Assembly (NCBI RefSeq): GCF_040839445.1 | Contig: NZ_JBDPGJ010000003.1 | Coordinates: forward strand, 124,001 to 188,000 | DNA: 64,000 bases | Direction: 5' to 3' | Source: Aquibium pacificus | GTDB lineage: Bacteria > Pseudomonadota > Alphaproteobacteria > Rhizobiales > Rhizobiaceae | Part shown: in pieces, positions 8,511 through 15,821 of the stretch | Numbering within the stretch: position 1 is the stretch's first letter | Layout of the letters: every line of letters starts with the position of its first letter | Made by a program: the position numbers and the translations under genes | The notes under the pieces: model-generated | Seen by the model: only the letters and a program-made list of their open reading frames with translations | Told to the model about the DNA's origin: nothing | The model's database searches: none

Positions 8511-8945
8511 ATGAGCCTGCCCGTACTCGTCGTGATGGTGGTGGTCGGTATCGCCGCGATCGTGCTCTCCGTGCATCTCACCGGCGGGACGCGCAATGCC
8601 GTCCTGCCCGACGCGGAAGCCGCGCGGCAGAGATTCGCAACGGATTTCCCCGGCGAGAAGACGGGCGCGGTGGTGCTTTCAAGCGACCGCGGGACCGCTT
8701 TCCTGGAACTCTCCGGCGACCGCACTGGGATCGTGCAGGCCTTCGGCGGGCATTTCCTCACGCGCATCGTCACGCCCGCGGACATCCTGCGGGTGGAACC
8801 GGCCGGCTCGGCGGCGCTCCACCTGACGCTGAACGACTACACCTGGCGCGGGGGGCGGTTCGAATTCGCCGATCAGGGCGAAACCTGGCGGCTTGCCGGC
8901 CGGCTTGCTCCTAAGGACAGCCAGGAAGCGAGAAGGAGCGCCTGA
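8511..8945 (+). CDS. Hypothetical single-pass membrane protein
   Basis: 144 residues. One N-terminal membrane helix (LPVLVVMVVVGIAAIVLSV) is followed by a soluble domain of about 120 residues rich in beta-strand patterns. I do not recognise a named family. The ATG at 8511 follows GGGAGGA at good spacing; a longer open frame begins upstream but has no ribosome site. The stop overlaps the start of the sterol desaturase-like gene by one base (TGATG), which suggests the two are translated together and that this protein may act with that membrane enzyme. The role is an inference from position only. Confidence 0.75.
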   Translation: MSLPVLVVMVVVGIAAIVLSVHLTGGTRNAVLPDAEAARQRFATDFPGEKTGAVVLSSDRGTAFLELSGDRTGIVQAFGGHFLTRIVTPADILRVEPAGSAALHLTLNDYTWRGGRFEFADQGETWRLAGRLAPKDSQEARRSA

Positions 8946-9913
8946 TGGACGGATACGATTTTCCAAAGGTCACCGAACTGGCGATCCCGTTCTTCGTCGG
9001 AGCGATCCTGCTCGAACTGTGGCTGGTGCGCACCGGCCGCGCCAAGGGCGATTTCGAAACCCGCGACACGCTGACCAGCCTGATGATGGGCACCGGCAAC
9101 GTGGTCGCAGGCATCCTGCTCGGCTTCGTCGCCTACACCGCGCTGCTCTGGGTCTGGCAGTTTCGCCTCTTCGACCTCGGGCTGCACTGGTGGGTCTTCG
9201 TCGTCGCATTCCCGCTCGATGACCTGCGCTACTACTGGTACCACCGCATCGCGCACCGGGTGCGCTGGGTCTGGGCCGAGCACGTCAACCACCATTCGAG
9301 CCAACACTACAATCTCTCGACCGCGCTGAGGCAATCCTGGACAGGCACCTTCACGGGCATGTTCGTCCTGCAGGCGCCGATCGTGCTTTTGGGCTTCCAC
9401 CCGGCTGTGATTGCCTTCGTCTTCGGCTTCAACCTCGTCTGGCAGTTCTGGATCCACACCGAGGCGGTAGGCAGGTTGCCCGGCTGGTTCGAGGCGGTCT
9501 TCAACACCCCGTCGCACCACCGCGTGCACCACGCCACGAACCCGCGCTACCTCGACGCCAACTATGCCGGCACGCTGATCGTGTGGGACCGCCTGTTCGG
9601 CACCTTCGTGCCCGAACTGGACGAGGACCGGCCGCGCTACGGCATCGTCAAGAACCTCGGCACCTTCAATCCGGTCAAGGTCGCGTTCCACGAATGGTGG
9701 GGGATGCTGAAGGACGCATTCTCGCCGGGGCTGACCCTGAAGCAGCGCCTCGGCTACCTCTTCCTGCCCCCAGGATGGAGCCACGACGGCTCGCGCCAGA
9801 CCTCGGAAAGCATCAAGGCAGACTATGTGCGCAGAAATCCGGCGGAGGCGGGGAGGCCGGGATTGCCGGGCGAGCCGGCGCGGACGAATGGTGTGGTTCA
9901 GGCGGCGGAGTAG
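8945..9913 (+). CDS. Sterol desaturase / fatty acid hydroxylase family protein
   Basis: 322 residues. The three His clusters of the di-iron integral membrane hydroxylases are present: HRIAH, HVNHHSSQHYN and HHRVHHATN. Four or more hydrophobic helices surround them. Family members hydroxylate or desaturate lipids (sterols, sphingoid bases, carotenoids, ornithine lipids); the substrate cannot be read from the sequence. The C-terminus carries a soluble tail of about 60 residues. The start overlaps the preceding small membrane protein gene. Confidence 0.88.
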   Translation: MDGYDFPKVTELAIPFFVGAILLELWLVRTGRAKGDFETRDTLTSLMMGTGNVVAGILLGFVAYTALLWVWQFRLFDLGLHWWVFVVAFPLDDLRYYWYHRIAHRVRWVWAEHVNHHSSQHYNLSTALRQSWTGTFTGMFVLQAPIVLLGFHPAVIAFVFGFNLVWQFWIHTEAVGRLPGWFEAVFNTPSHHRVHHATNPRYLDANYAGTLIVWDRLFGTFVPELDEDRPRYGIVKNLGTFNPVKVAFHEWWGMLKDAFSPGLTLKQRLGYLFLPPGWSHDGSRQTSESIKADYVRRNPAEAGRPGLPGEPARTNGVVQAAE

Positions 9914-9989
9914 AGGTCGGCGCGCGATACCGCCGGTGTCAATCCTCCTCCACGCGGCGTTGAAACGTCTCGTCGTAAGCGCCGTTTCG

Positions 9990-10823
9990 TCACCCCTTCG
10001 GCAATAGGTCCGGAAACGCCGCGTCCCGCTTCGCCATCTTCGCCTGCACCGCCGCCATCAGGTCGCCGGGCCGCAGCATGCCGGCGTTCCAGGCGGCGAT
10101 GTAGTCGAGGCCGTCCGCGACCGAATGATCGCGCGCGTAGGCGAGGTTCCGTTTGATGCCGGCGATGGCCAGTGGTGACTTCGCCGCAATGGAGCGCGCG
10201 AGATCGAAGGCCGCCGCGACCGTCGCCTCCCGGTCCGCGTGGACGGCGGACACGAGGCCGAAGCCTTTCGCCTCGTCCGCCGAGAAGCGCCGCCCGGTAT
10301 AGGCGAGTTCGGCCGCGACTGCCGGTGCGATCAGCTTCGGCAGCCGCTGCAGCGTGCCGACGTCGGCCGCCATGCCGATGTGGATCTCCTCGATCGCGAA
10401 GAAGGCGTCGGAAGACGCGATCCGCATGTCGCAGGCCGTGATCAGGTCGACGCCGGCCCCGATGCAGGCGCCATGAATGGCCGCGATGACCGGAAAGCGG
10501 GCGCGCTCGATGGCGTTGAACGCGTCCTGCAGGTTCAGGATCACGTCGCGCATGGCATAGGCGGCGCGTCCCGGTTCGTTGTCGTAGAGCCTGGCGATAT
10601 CGGCGAAGGCCGAAAGGTCCATTCCACCGGTGAAATTGCGGCCTTCGCCCGATATGATGGCGCAACGAACGGTCTCGTCTCTTCCGAGGGCATCCAGGTG
10701 TCGCGGCAGGCCGCTCCAGAAGTCGGGCGACATGGCGTTCGAGCGGTCGGGGCGGTCCATGATCAGGTGCACGACGGCGCTGTCACGCTCGACGCGGAAA
10801 AACTCGTTGCTCTGCTCAGGCAT
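9990..10823 (-). CDS. Crotonase family enzyme, delta(3,5)-delta(2,4)-dienoyl-CoA isomerase-like
   Basis: 277 residues. It has the crotonase fold with the oxyanion-hole segment GRNFTGGMDLSAF and the second one around AIHGACIGAGVDLITACDMR. The residues that distinguish dienoyl-CoA isomerases (ECH1 type) from plain hydratases appear to be in place: Asp in GVDLITACD, Glu in FFAIEEIHIG and Asp in MAADVGTLQRLP. The enzyme would shift conjugated double bonds during beta-oxidation of unsaturated fatty acids. It is a single gene on the minus strand, convergent with the sterol desaturase-like gene. Confidence 0.85.
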   Translation of the reverse strand: MPEQSNEFFRVERDSAVVHLIMDRPDRSNAMSPDFWSGLPRHLDALGRDETVRCAIISGEGRNFTGGMDLSAFADIARLYDNEPGRAAYAMRDVILNLQDAFNAIERARFPVIAAIHGACIGAGVDLITACDMRIASSDAFFAIEEIHIGMAADVGTLQRLPKLIAPAVAAELAYTGRRFSADEAKGFGLVSAVHADREATVAAAFDLARSIAAKSPLAIAGIKRNLAYARDHSVADGLDYIAAWNAGMLRPGDLMAAVQAKMAKRDAAFPDLLPKG

Positions 10824-10923
10824 CTCGCATCCTCACGCTTCGACGGTTCTGGCTTGGTCCAGCCGCTTCCGCAAGGCCACGGCGCTTGCGAGTTGTTAAT
10901 GATCGATCGGCTACGAATGGCAC

Positions 10924-12357
10924 ATGATCTCGCCGTTTGCCACGGTCTCCCTCCAGCCGAACCCTCCTGCCGCGCAGCATTCGCGCGCCAATGCATTGAG
11001 CCTCGCCGAGCTTCTTGGTGCGCTCAGCCACGCGCTTGATCTCACGGAAGGTCAGCCGGTCGGCCATTGCAAGCGCGCCTGCTGGATCGGCACCCAGATC
11101 GGCATCGAGATGGCGCTCGACGACGCGGCGCTGTCGGATCTCTATTTCACCGTGCTGTTGAAGGATCTCGGTTGCTCCAGCAACGCCGCGCGCATCTGCG
11201 AGCTCTATCTGGCCGACGACATTTCGTTCAAGCGCGACTTCAAGACGATCGACGGCAGCCTCGCCGCGGCCTTGCGGTTCGTCTTCGACAAAACCGGCTT
11301 CGAGTCCGGCTTCGCAGAGCGTGTGCGCGCCATCCTCAACATCCTGCGCAACGGCGGCCAGATCGCCCGCGAACTGATCGAGACCCGCTGCCACCGGGGC
11401 GCCGACATCGCCGCCAAGATGCGGTTTTCGGAAACGGTGCAGGAAGGCATCCGCTGGCTCGACGAACACTGGGACGGGTCGGGCAAGCCGGAGGGGAGGG
11501 CGGGCGCCGTCATTCCGCTCGCCTCACGCATCGCGCTTGTCTCCCAGGTGGCCGATATCTTCCATTCCGATGGCGGGCGCATGGCGGCCCGCGCCGAAGT
11601 CCTGGCCCGGCGGAACACTTGGTTCGATCCCGCCGTCGTCGATGCATTCGCCGCCGCCGAGCAGCGTCCAGGCTTCTGGGAGGCGCTCGAGGACGGGAAC
11701 TTCGAAGACCATCTCTTCGCCTTGCCGCCGGCACGCGCGAGCGCCGTCGTCACGGAAGACTATGTCGAGGACATCGCGGCGGCCTTCGCCGACGTCATCG
11801 ACGCCAAGAGCCCCTTCACCGCCGGCCACAGCCACCGCGTCACGCTCTTCACCGACATGATCGCGGAGGAGATGGGATTGGACGCGGCGCACCGGCGCTG
11901 GTTGCGACGCGCTGCGCTGCTGCACGACATCGGCAAGCTTGCCGTCTCGAACCAGATCCTCGACAAGCCGGGAAAGCCCGCCGAGGCGGAGTGGCGTTCG
12001 ATCCGCAGCCATCCCGCCCACAGCGCGGAAATCCTGCACAAGGTGGCAATCTTCCGCGACTTCGCCGACATCGCGGGCGCCCATCACGAGCGTCTGGACG
12101 GAAAAGGCTATCCGTACGGGCTGAAGGGCGACGAGATCGTGCCGGAGGTTCGCATGCTGACCGTCGCCGACGTATTCGATGCCCTGACGGCGGACCGTCC
12201 CTATCGTGCGGCGATGACGGTGGAGGAAGCCTTCGCCATTCTCGATCGCGACACCGGTGCAGCCTTCGACGGAGAATGCGTTGCGGCCCTGAAGTGTGCC
12301 GTCGGCCGGCTTGCCGCGTCGGACGATATGGACGCACCTGCCCTGCAATGGGCCTGA
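10924..12357 (+). CDS. Tandem HD-GYP protein: degenerate first domain, intact second domain
   Basis: 477 residues. The C-terminal half (about 280-465) carries HDIGK (His334, Asp335) and HHERLDGKGYPYGL (from His387), the full signature of HD-GYP cyclic-di-GMP phosphodiesterases, plus DVFDALTADRPYR. The N-terminal half (about 20-250) aligns by eye to the same fold but with the catalytic HD replaced (KDLGCS) and the GYP loop changed to DEHWDGSGKPEG; it is probably a non-catalytic sensory or regulatory copy. No membrane segment or receiver domain is present, so the protein is cytoplasmic. The gene is monocistronic, divergent from the crotonase gene. Confidence 0.88.
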   Translation: MISPFATVSLQPNPPAAQHSRANALSLAELLGALSHALDLTEGQPVGHCKRACWIGTQIGIEMALDDAALSDLYFTVLLKDLGCSSNAARICELYLADDISFKRDFKTIDGSLAAALRFVFDKTGFESGFAERVRAILNILRNGGQIARELIETRCHRGADIAAKMRFSETVQEGIRWLDEHWDGSGKPEGRAGAVIPLASRIALVSQVADIFHSDGGRMAARAEVLARRNTWFDPAVVDAFAAAEQRPGFWEALEDGNFEDHLFALPPARASAVVTEDYVEDIAAAFADVIDAKSPFTAGHSHRVTLFTDMIAEEMGLDAAHRRWLRRAALLHDIGKLAVSNQILDKPGKPAEAEWRSIRSHPAHSAEILHKVAIFRDFADIAGAHHERLDGKGYPYGLKGDEIVPEVRMLTVADVFDALTADRPYRAAMTVEEAFAILDRDTGAAFDGECVAALKCAVGRLAASDDMDAPALQWA

Positions 12358-12373
12358 CAGGCGCAGACGCGGG

Positions 12374-13795
12374 CTATTCCGCCGCCTGGCTCATTTCCAG
12401 TCCGAGCCACGTCCTGCAGTCGGCGAGCGCCCGGGCCGTCGTGGCGCGCTTCTTGGCGGATGCCTTGTCCTTGCCGCGGAAGCGGCCCTCGAAACCTTGC
12501 GGCTTCAGGCTCGTCCCCGGCTCCAGCGGCGGGAACAAGCCGAAATTTACGTTCATCGGCTGGAAGGACCGCTTGCCCGGCTCGTCGTCCGAAACGATAT
12601 GGCCGCCGGTGATGTGGTTGAGCAGCGCCCCGAAGGCCGTCGTTGCAGGTGGCGGCGATGGAGACCGCCCCAGGCGCTCCGCCGCGGCGAAACGGCCCGC
12701 AAGAAGGCCGATCGCGGCAGATTCGACATAACCCTCGCAGCCGGTGATCTGTCCGGCGAAACGCAGCCCCGGCCGCGACTTCAGCTGCAGCGAGCCGTCG
12801 AGCAGAACCGGCGAGTTGATGTAGGTGTTGCGGTGCAGGCCGCCGAGCCGCGCGAATTCGGCATTCTCCAGTCCGGGGATCAACCGGAAGATGCGCACCT
12901 GCTCGCCGTGCTTCAGCTTGGTCTGGAAACCGACCATGTTGAACAGCGTGCCGAGCGCGTTGTCCTGCCGGAGCTGGACCACGGCATAGGGCTTTACGGC
13001 CGGATCATGCGCGTTGGTCAGCCCCATCGGCTTCATCGGGCCGTGGCGCAGCGTCTCCACGCCGCGCTCCGCCATCACCTCGATCGGCAGGCAGCCGTCG
13101 AAATAGGGCGTGCCTTCCCACTCCTTGAACTCGGTCTTGCCGCCGTCGATCAACGCCTGGACGAAGGCGAGATAGCGGTCCTTGTCCATCGGGCAGTTGA
13201 TGTAGTCCTTTCCCGTGCCGCCTGGACCCACCTTGTCGTAGCGCGACTGGAACCAGGCGGTGTCCATGTCGATCGTCTCGAAATGCACGATCGGCGCAAT
13301 GGCGTCGAAGAAGGCCAGCGCGTCGGCGCCCGTCTCGGCGCGGATCGCATCGGCCAGCGACGGGGCGGTCAGCGGGCCCGTCGCGATGATGGCCTGATCC
13401 CAGTCGGCGGGCGGCAGGTCGGATATCTCCTCGCGCACGATCGTGACGAGGGGATGCGCTTCCAGTCTGGCGGTCACCGCGGCAGAGAAGCCATCGCGAT
13501 CCACCGCGAGCGCACCGCCGGCCGGAACCTGGTGCGCATCGCCCGACGCCATGATCAGCGAGTTCGCGAGCCTCATCTCGGCATGCAGGAGACCGACGGC
13601 GTTGTTCTCGGCATCGTCGGAGCGGAAGGAATTGGAGCAGACGAGTTCGGCCAGCCCGTCCGTCTTGTGCGCCTCCGTGCCGCGCACGCCGCGCATTTCG
13701 TGGAGCACGACCGGAACGCCCGCCGAGGCGATCTGCCAGGTGGCCTCCGAGCCGGCGAGCCCGCCGCCGACGACATGGATGGGGGCTGTTTTCAT
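12374..13795 (-). CDS. trmFO: Methylenetetrahydrofolate--tRNA-(uracil-5-)-methyltransferase TrmFO
   Basis: 473 residues. It opens with the FAD-binding Rossmann motif VVGGGLAGSEATWQIA and contains the family blocks HEMRGVRGTEAHKTD, CSNSFRSDD, KDYINCPMDKDRY and ITGCEGYVESAAIGLLAGR. The enzyme forms 5-methyluridine at position 54 of the tRNA T-loop using methylenetetrahydrofolate and FADH2 in place of S-adenosylmethionine. The ATG at 13795 starts directly before the Rossmann strand; a start 15 codons further upstream would add an unconserved tail. Confidence 0.96.
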   Translation of the reverse strand: MKTAPIHVVGGGLAGSEATWQIASAGVPVVLHEMRGVRGTEAHKTDGLAELVCSNSFRSDDAENNAVGLLHAEMRLANSLIMASGDAHQVPAGGALAVDRDGFSAAVTARLEAHPLVTIVREEISDLPPADWDQAIIATGPLTAPSLADAIRAETGADALAFFDAIAPIVHFETIDMDTAWFQSRYDKVGPGGTGKDYINCPMDKDRYLAFVQALIDGGKTEFKEWEGTPYFDGCLPIEVMAERGVETLRHGPMKPMGLTNAHDPAVKPYAVVQLRQDNALGTLFNMVGFQTKLKHGEQVRIFRLIPGLENAEFARLGGLHRNTYINSPVLLDGSLQLKSRPGLRFAGQITGCEGYVESAAIGLLAGRFAAAERLGRSPSPPPATTAFGALLNHITGGHIVSDDEPGKRSFQPMNVNFGLFPPLEPGTSLKPQGFEGRFRGKDKASAKKRATTARALADCRTWLGLEMSQAAE

Positions 13796-14151
13796 AATCA
13801 AGCAGATAGTCCCGGCCAGAGGCGAATGCAATTGCGACATGAGGGTGACAGGGTCCCCTCCCGGTTGCAGGCGGTGAGCTGCCGCGCCGACGACAATCTC
13901 CTGCGAGGGGAACTTTCATACCATGACGAAGGCTGCGCCAAAGAGGTCGGCACCATTACTTCTTGCACGTATTCCCTCAGGATATGCTTGGCTTCGTCGA
14001 TGATATCGAGGGCAACGGAAAAACTGCATATCCGATAGATCACTTGTCGAAATATCCCGCGAAACACTGCGATCACACGAGGTTTTTCAAAGTAGGCTTG
14101 GCTGGGGAGAACGTTCGTGCCGCCTGTAGTTTCGGGACGCGTTTGTCGATC

Positions 14152-14220
14152 GCGTGCGATGCTTTCGGGCGCCGCAAGCTCGTCGATCTCGTCAAGGCGC
14201 TGGGCGACGAGGAGGCCTGA
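14152..14220 (+). pseudogene. Possible 3' remnant of an XRE-type regulator gene
   Basis: The last codons before TGA at 14218-14220 read GRRKLVDLVKALGDEEA. In many Rhizobiales a short helix-turn-helix (XRE) regulator gene sits directly before metK, and its product ends in a very similar RRKxVDLVKAL helix. Upstream of about 14170 the similarity stops: no helix-turn-helix can be found in any frame, the DNA is of different composition, and the open frame only reaches back to a TTG at 13963. The simplest reading is a truncated, non-functional tail. The parallel rests on remembered family sequences. Confidence 0.4.
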
Positions 14221-14310
14221 TCCGCTCCGGGGGGTGGGTTTTTCCGGGCCGGGGTGCGTCCGGCCGCTCTTCACGGAACCTGATGTCGTGGCTGCGTGGG
14301 GCCTGCGCGC

Positions 14311-14339
14311 TTGACGCATGGCGGCGGGCTCCGCTAACA
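14311..14339 (+). promoter_or_regulatory. Probable metK promoter
   Basis: The -35 box TTGACG (14311-14316, preceded by C as in the rhizobial CTTGAC consensus) and the -10 box CTAACA (14334-14339) are exactly 17 bases apart. Initiation is expected near 14346, only about 50 bases before the GTG start of metK and at the foot of the hairpin at 14347-14379. Confidence 0.55.
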
Positions 14340-14346
14340 GACGCGC

Positions 14347-14379
14347 GCGCGAAGCGGCATCGGGCCGTTTCGCGCTTTT
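14347..14379 (+). promoter_or_regulatory. Terminator-like hairpin in the metK leader
   Basis: GCGCGAAGCGGC (14347-14358) pairs with GCCGTTTCGCGC (14364-14375) over 12 base pairs with one G-U pair, loop of five bases, followed by TTTT. This has the form of an intrinsic terminator, yet it lies between the predicted start site and the Shine-Dalgarno AGGGG (14384-14388) of metK. It could be the terminator of an upstream transcript, an attenuator, or a 5' stabilising stem. Confidence 0.6.
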
Positions 14380-14394
14380 CTCGAGGGGACACCC

Positions 14395-15660
14395 GTGGCG
14401 CGCCAGAACTACCTCTTCACCAGCGAATCCGTTTCCGAAGGCCACCCCGACAAGGTCTGCGACCGCATCTCGGACGAGATCGTGGATCTGGTCTACCGCG
14501 AGGCGAAGAAGGCCGGCATGGACCCCTGGGACGTGCGGGTCGCCTGCGAGACGCTGGCCACCACCAACCGGGTGGTGATCGCCGGCGAGGTGCGCGTGCC
14601 GAAGTCGCTGCTCAAGCAGGACAAGGACGGCAAGGTGCTCGAGGACGCCAAGGAATTCCCGATCATCAACCCGTCGAAGTTCAAGTCGGCGGCGCGCAAG
14701 GCGATCCGCGCCATCGGCTACGAGCAGGACGGCTTCCACTGGAAGAAGGCGCGCATCGACGTTCTGCTGCACGGCCAGTCGGCCGACATCGCGCAAGGGG
14801 TCGACAACGCGTCGGACCGGCAGGGCGAGGAGGGGGCGGGCGACCAGGGCATCATGTTCGGCTATGCCTGCCGCGAGACGCCGGACCTGATGCCGGCGCC
14901 GATCTACTACAGCCACAAGATCCTGGAGCTTCTGGCCGCCGCCCGCCACAAGGGCGAGGGCGAGGCGGCCCGGCTGGGGCCCGACGCCAAGAGCCAGGTG
15001 ACGGTGCGCTACGTCGACGGCAAGCCGGCGGAGGTGACGCAGATCGTGCTGTCGACGCAGCACCTGGACGCGAGCTGGGATTCGAAGAAGGTGCGCCAGG
15101 TGGTCGAGCCCTATATCCGCGAGGCGCTGGGCGACCTGCCGATCGCCAAGGACTGCAACTGGTACGTCAACCCGACCGGCAAGTTCGTCATCGGCGGGCC
15201 TGACGGCGACGCCGGCCTGACGGGCCGCAAGATCATCGTCGACACCTATGGCGGGGCTGCCCCGCACGGCGGCGGGGCGTTTTCGGGCAAGGACACGACC
15301 AAGGTCGACCGCTCGGCGGCCTACGCGGCGCGCTATCTGGCCAAGAACGTGGTGGCGGCAAAACTCGCCGAGCGCTGCACCATCCAGCTCTCCTACGCCA
15401 TCGGCGTGGCCCAGCCGCTGTCGATCTATGTCGACCTGCACGACACGGGCACGGTGGAGGAGGCGGCGGTGGAAGAGGCGCTGCGCAAGGTGATGGACCT
15501 GTCGCCGTCCGGCATCCGCCGCCATCTCGACCTGAACCGCCCGATCTACGCCCGCACCGCCGCCTACGGCCATTTCGGCCGCAAGCCCGGCCGCGACGGC
15601 GCCTTCTCCTGGGAAAAGACCGACCTCGTCAAGGCCATCAAGGACGCCGTCGCCGGCTGA
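14395..15660 (+). CDS. metK: S-adenosylmethionine synthetase
   Basis: 421 residues, the longer alphaproteobacterial form. FTSESVSEGHPDKVCD at the N-terminus holds the ATP-binding His, and GGGAFSGKDTTKVDRSAAY holds the loop of the central domain. It makes S-adenosylmethionine from methionine and ATP. Translation starts at GTG with AGGGG seven bases upstream. In rhizobia metK is usually followed by trmB; here a polysaccharide gene follows on the same strand and trmFO lies upstream, so the local order is rearranged. The coding sequence looks intact and is strongly G+C-biased at third positions. Confidence 0.97.
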   Translation: MARQNYLFTSESVSEGHPDKVCDRISDEIVDLVYREAKKAGMDPWDVRVACETLATTNRVVIAGEVRVPKSLLKQDKDGKVLEDAKEFPIINPSKFKSAARKAIRAIGYEQDGFHWKKARIDVLLHGQSADIAQGVDNASDRQGEEGAGDQGIMFGYACRETPDLMPAPIYYSHKILELLAAARHKGEGEAARLGPDAKSQVTVRYVDGKPAEVTQIVLSTQHLDASWDSKKVRQVVEPYIREALGDLPIAKDCNWYVNPTGKFVIGGPDGDAGLTGRKIIVDTYGGAAPHGGGAFSGKDTTKVDRSAAYAARYLAKNVVAAKLAERCTIQLSYAIGVAQPLSIYVDLHDTGTVEEAAVEEALRKVMDLSPSGIRRHLDLNRPIYARTAAYGHFGRKPGRDGAFSWEKTDLVKAIKDAVAG

Positions 15661-15821
15661 GGAACGACGGCCGCGTCGTGTTGGAAAGAGCCGGCTGACG
15701 AAAGCATCGTTTCGGGCCGCGGCGTTGGTCGTCTCGTGGGTGGGGGAGCCTAGCGGCAGGCGGCGAAACGCTCTATAAGGCTCTTTTGGGGCTGCTGCAC
15801 CTTCGGAGAGTGGGACAGCGC

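Larger units (their letters stand above)
13796..14394. other. About 600 bp without an intact gene between trmFO and metK
   Basis: This is the largest gap in the window. From 13796 to about 13930 it should hold the trmFO leader. From about 13930 to 14110 the base composition is visibly poorer in G+C than anywhere nearby, and no frame on either strand looks coded. At 14152-14220 there is what looks like the 3' end of a regulator gene. From 14221 to 14394 it is G-rich and holds a promoter and a hairpin just before metK. I looked for a SAM riboswitch and recognised none. Confidence 0.6.

Noticed and set aside
12296..14038. 580-codon open frame antisense to trmFO
   Set aside because: Low-complexity Arg/Leu/Ala shadow; trmFO on the minus strand is unmistakable.
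13963..14151. Upstream part of the 85-codon open frame before metK as a functional gene
   Set aside because: Starts at an isolated TTG without a ribosome site, composition unlike a coding region; only the last 17 to 23 codons resemble something known.
14221..14394. SAM riboswitch (SAM-II or SAM/SAH) upstream of metK
   Set aside because: I could not find the conserved core sequences or the pseudoknot pattern; only a simple hairpin is evident.
13798..15573. 591-codon open frame antisense to metK
   Set aside because: Shadow of a highly G+C-biased gene. The lower-G+C part before metK was checked on this strand too and shows no conserved segment.
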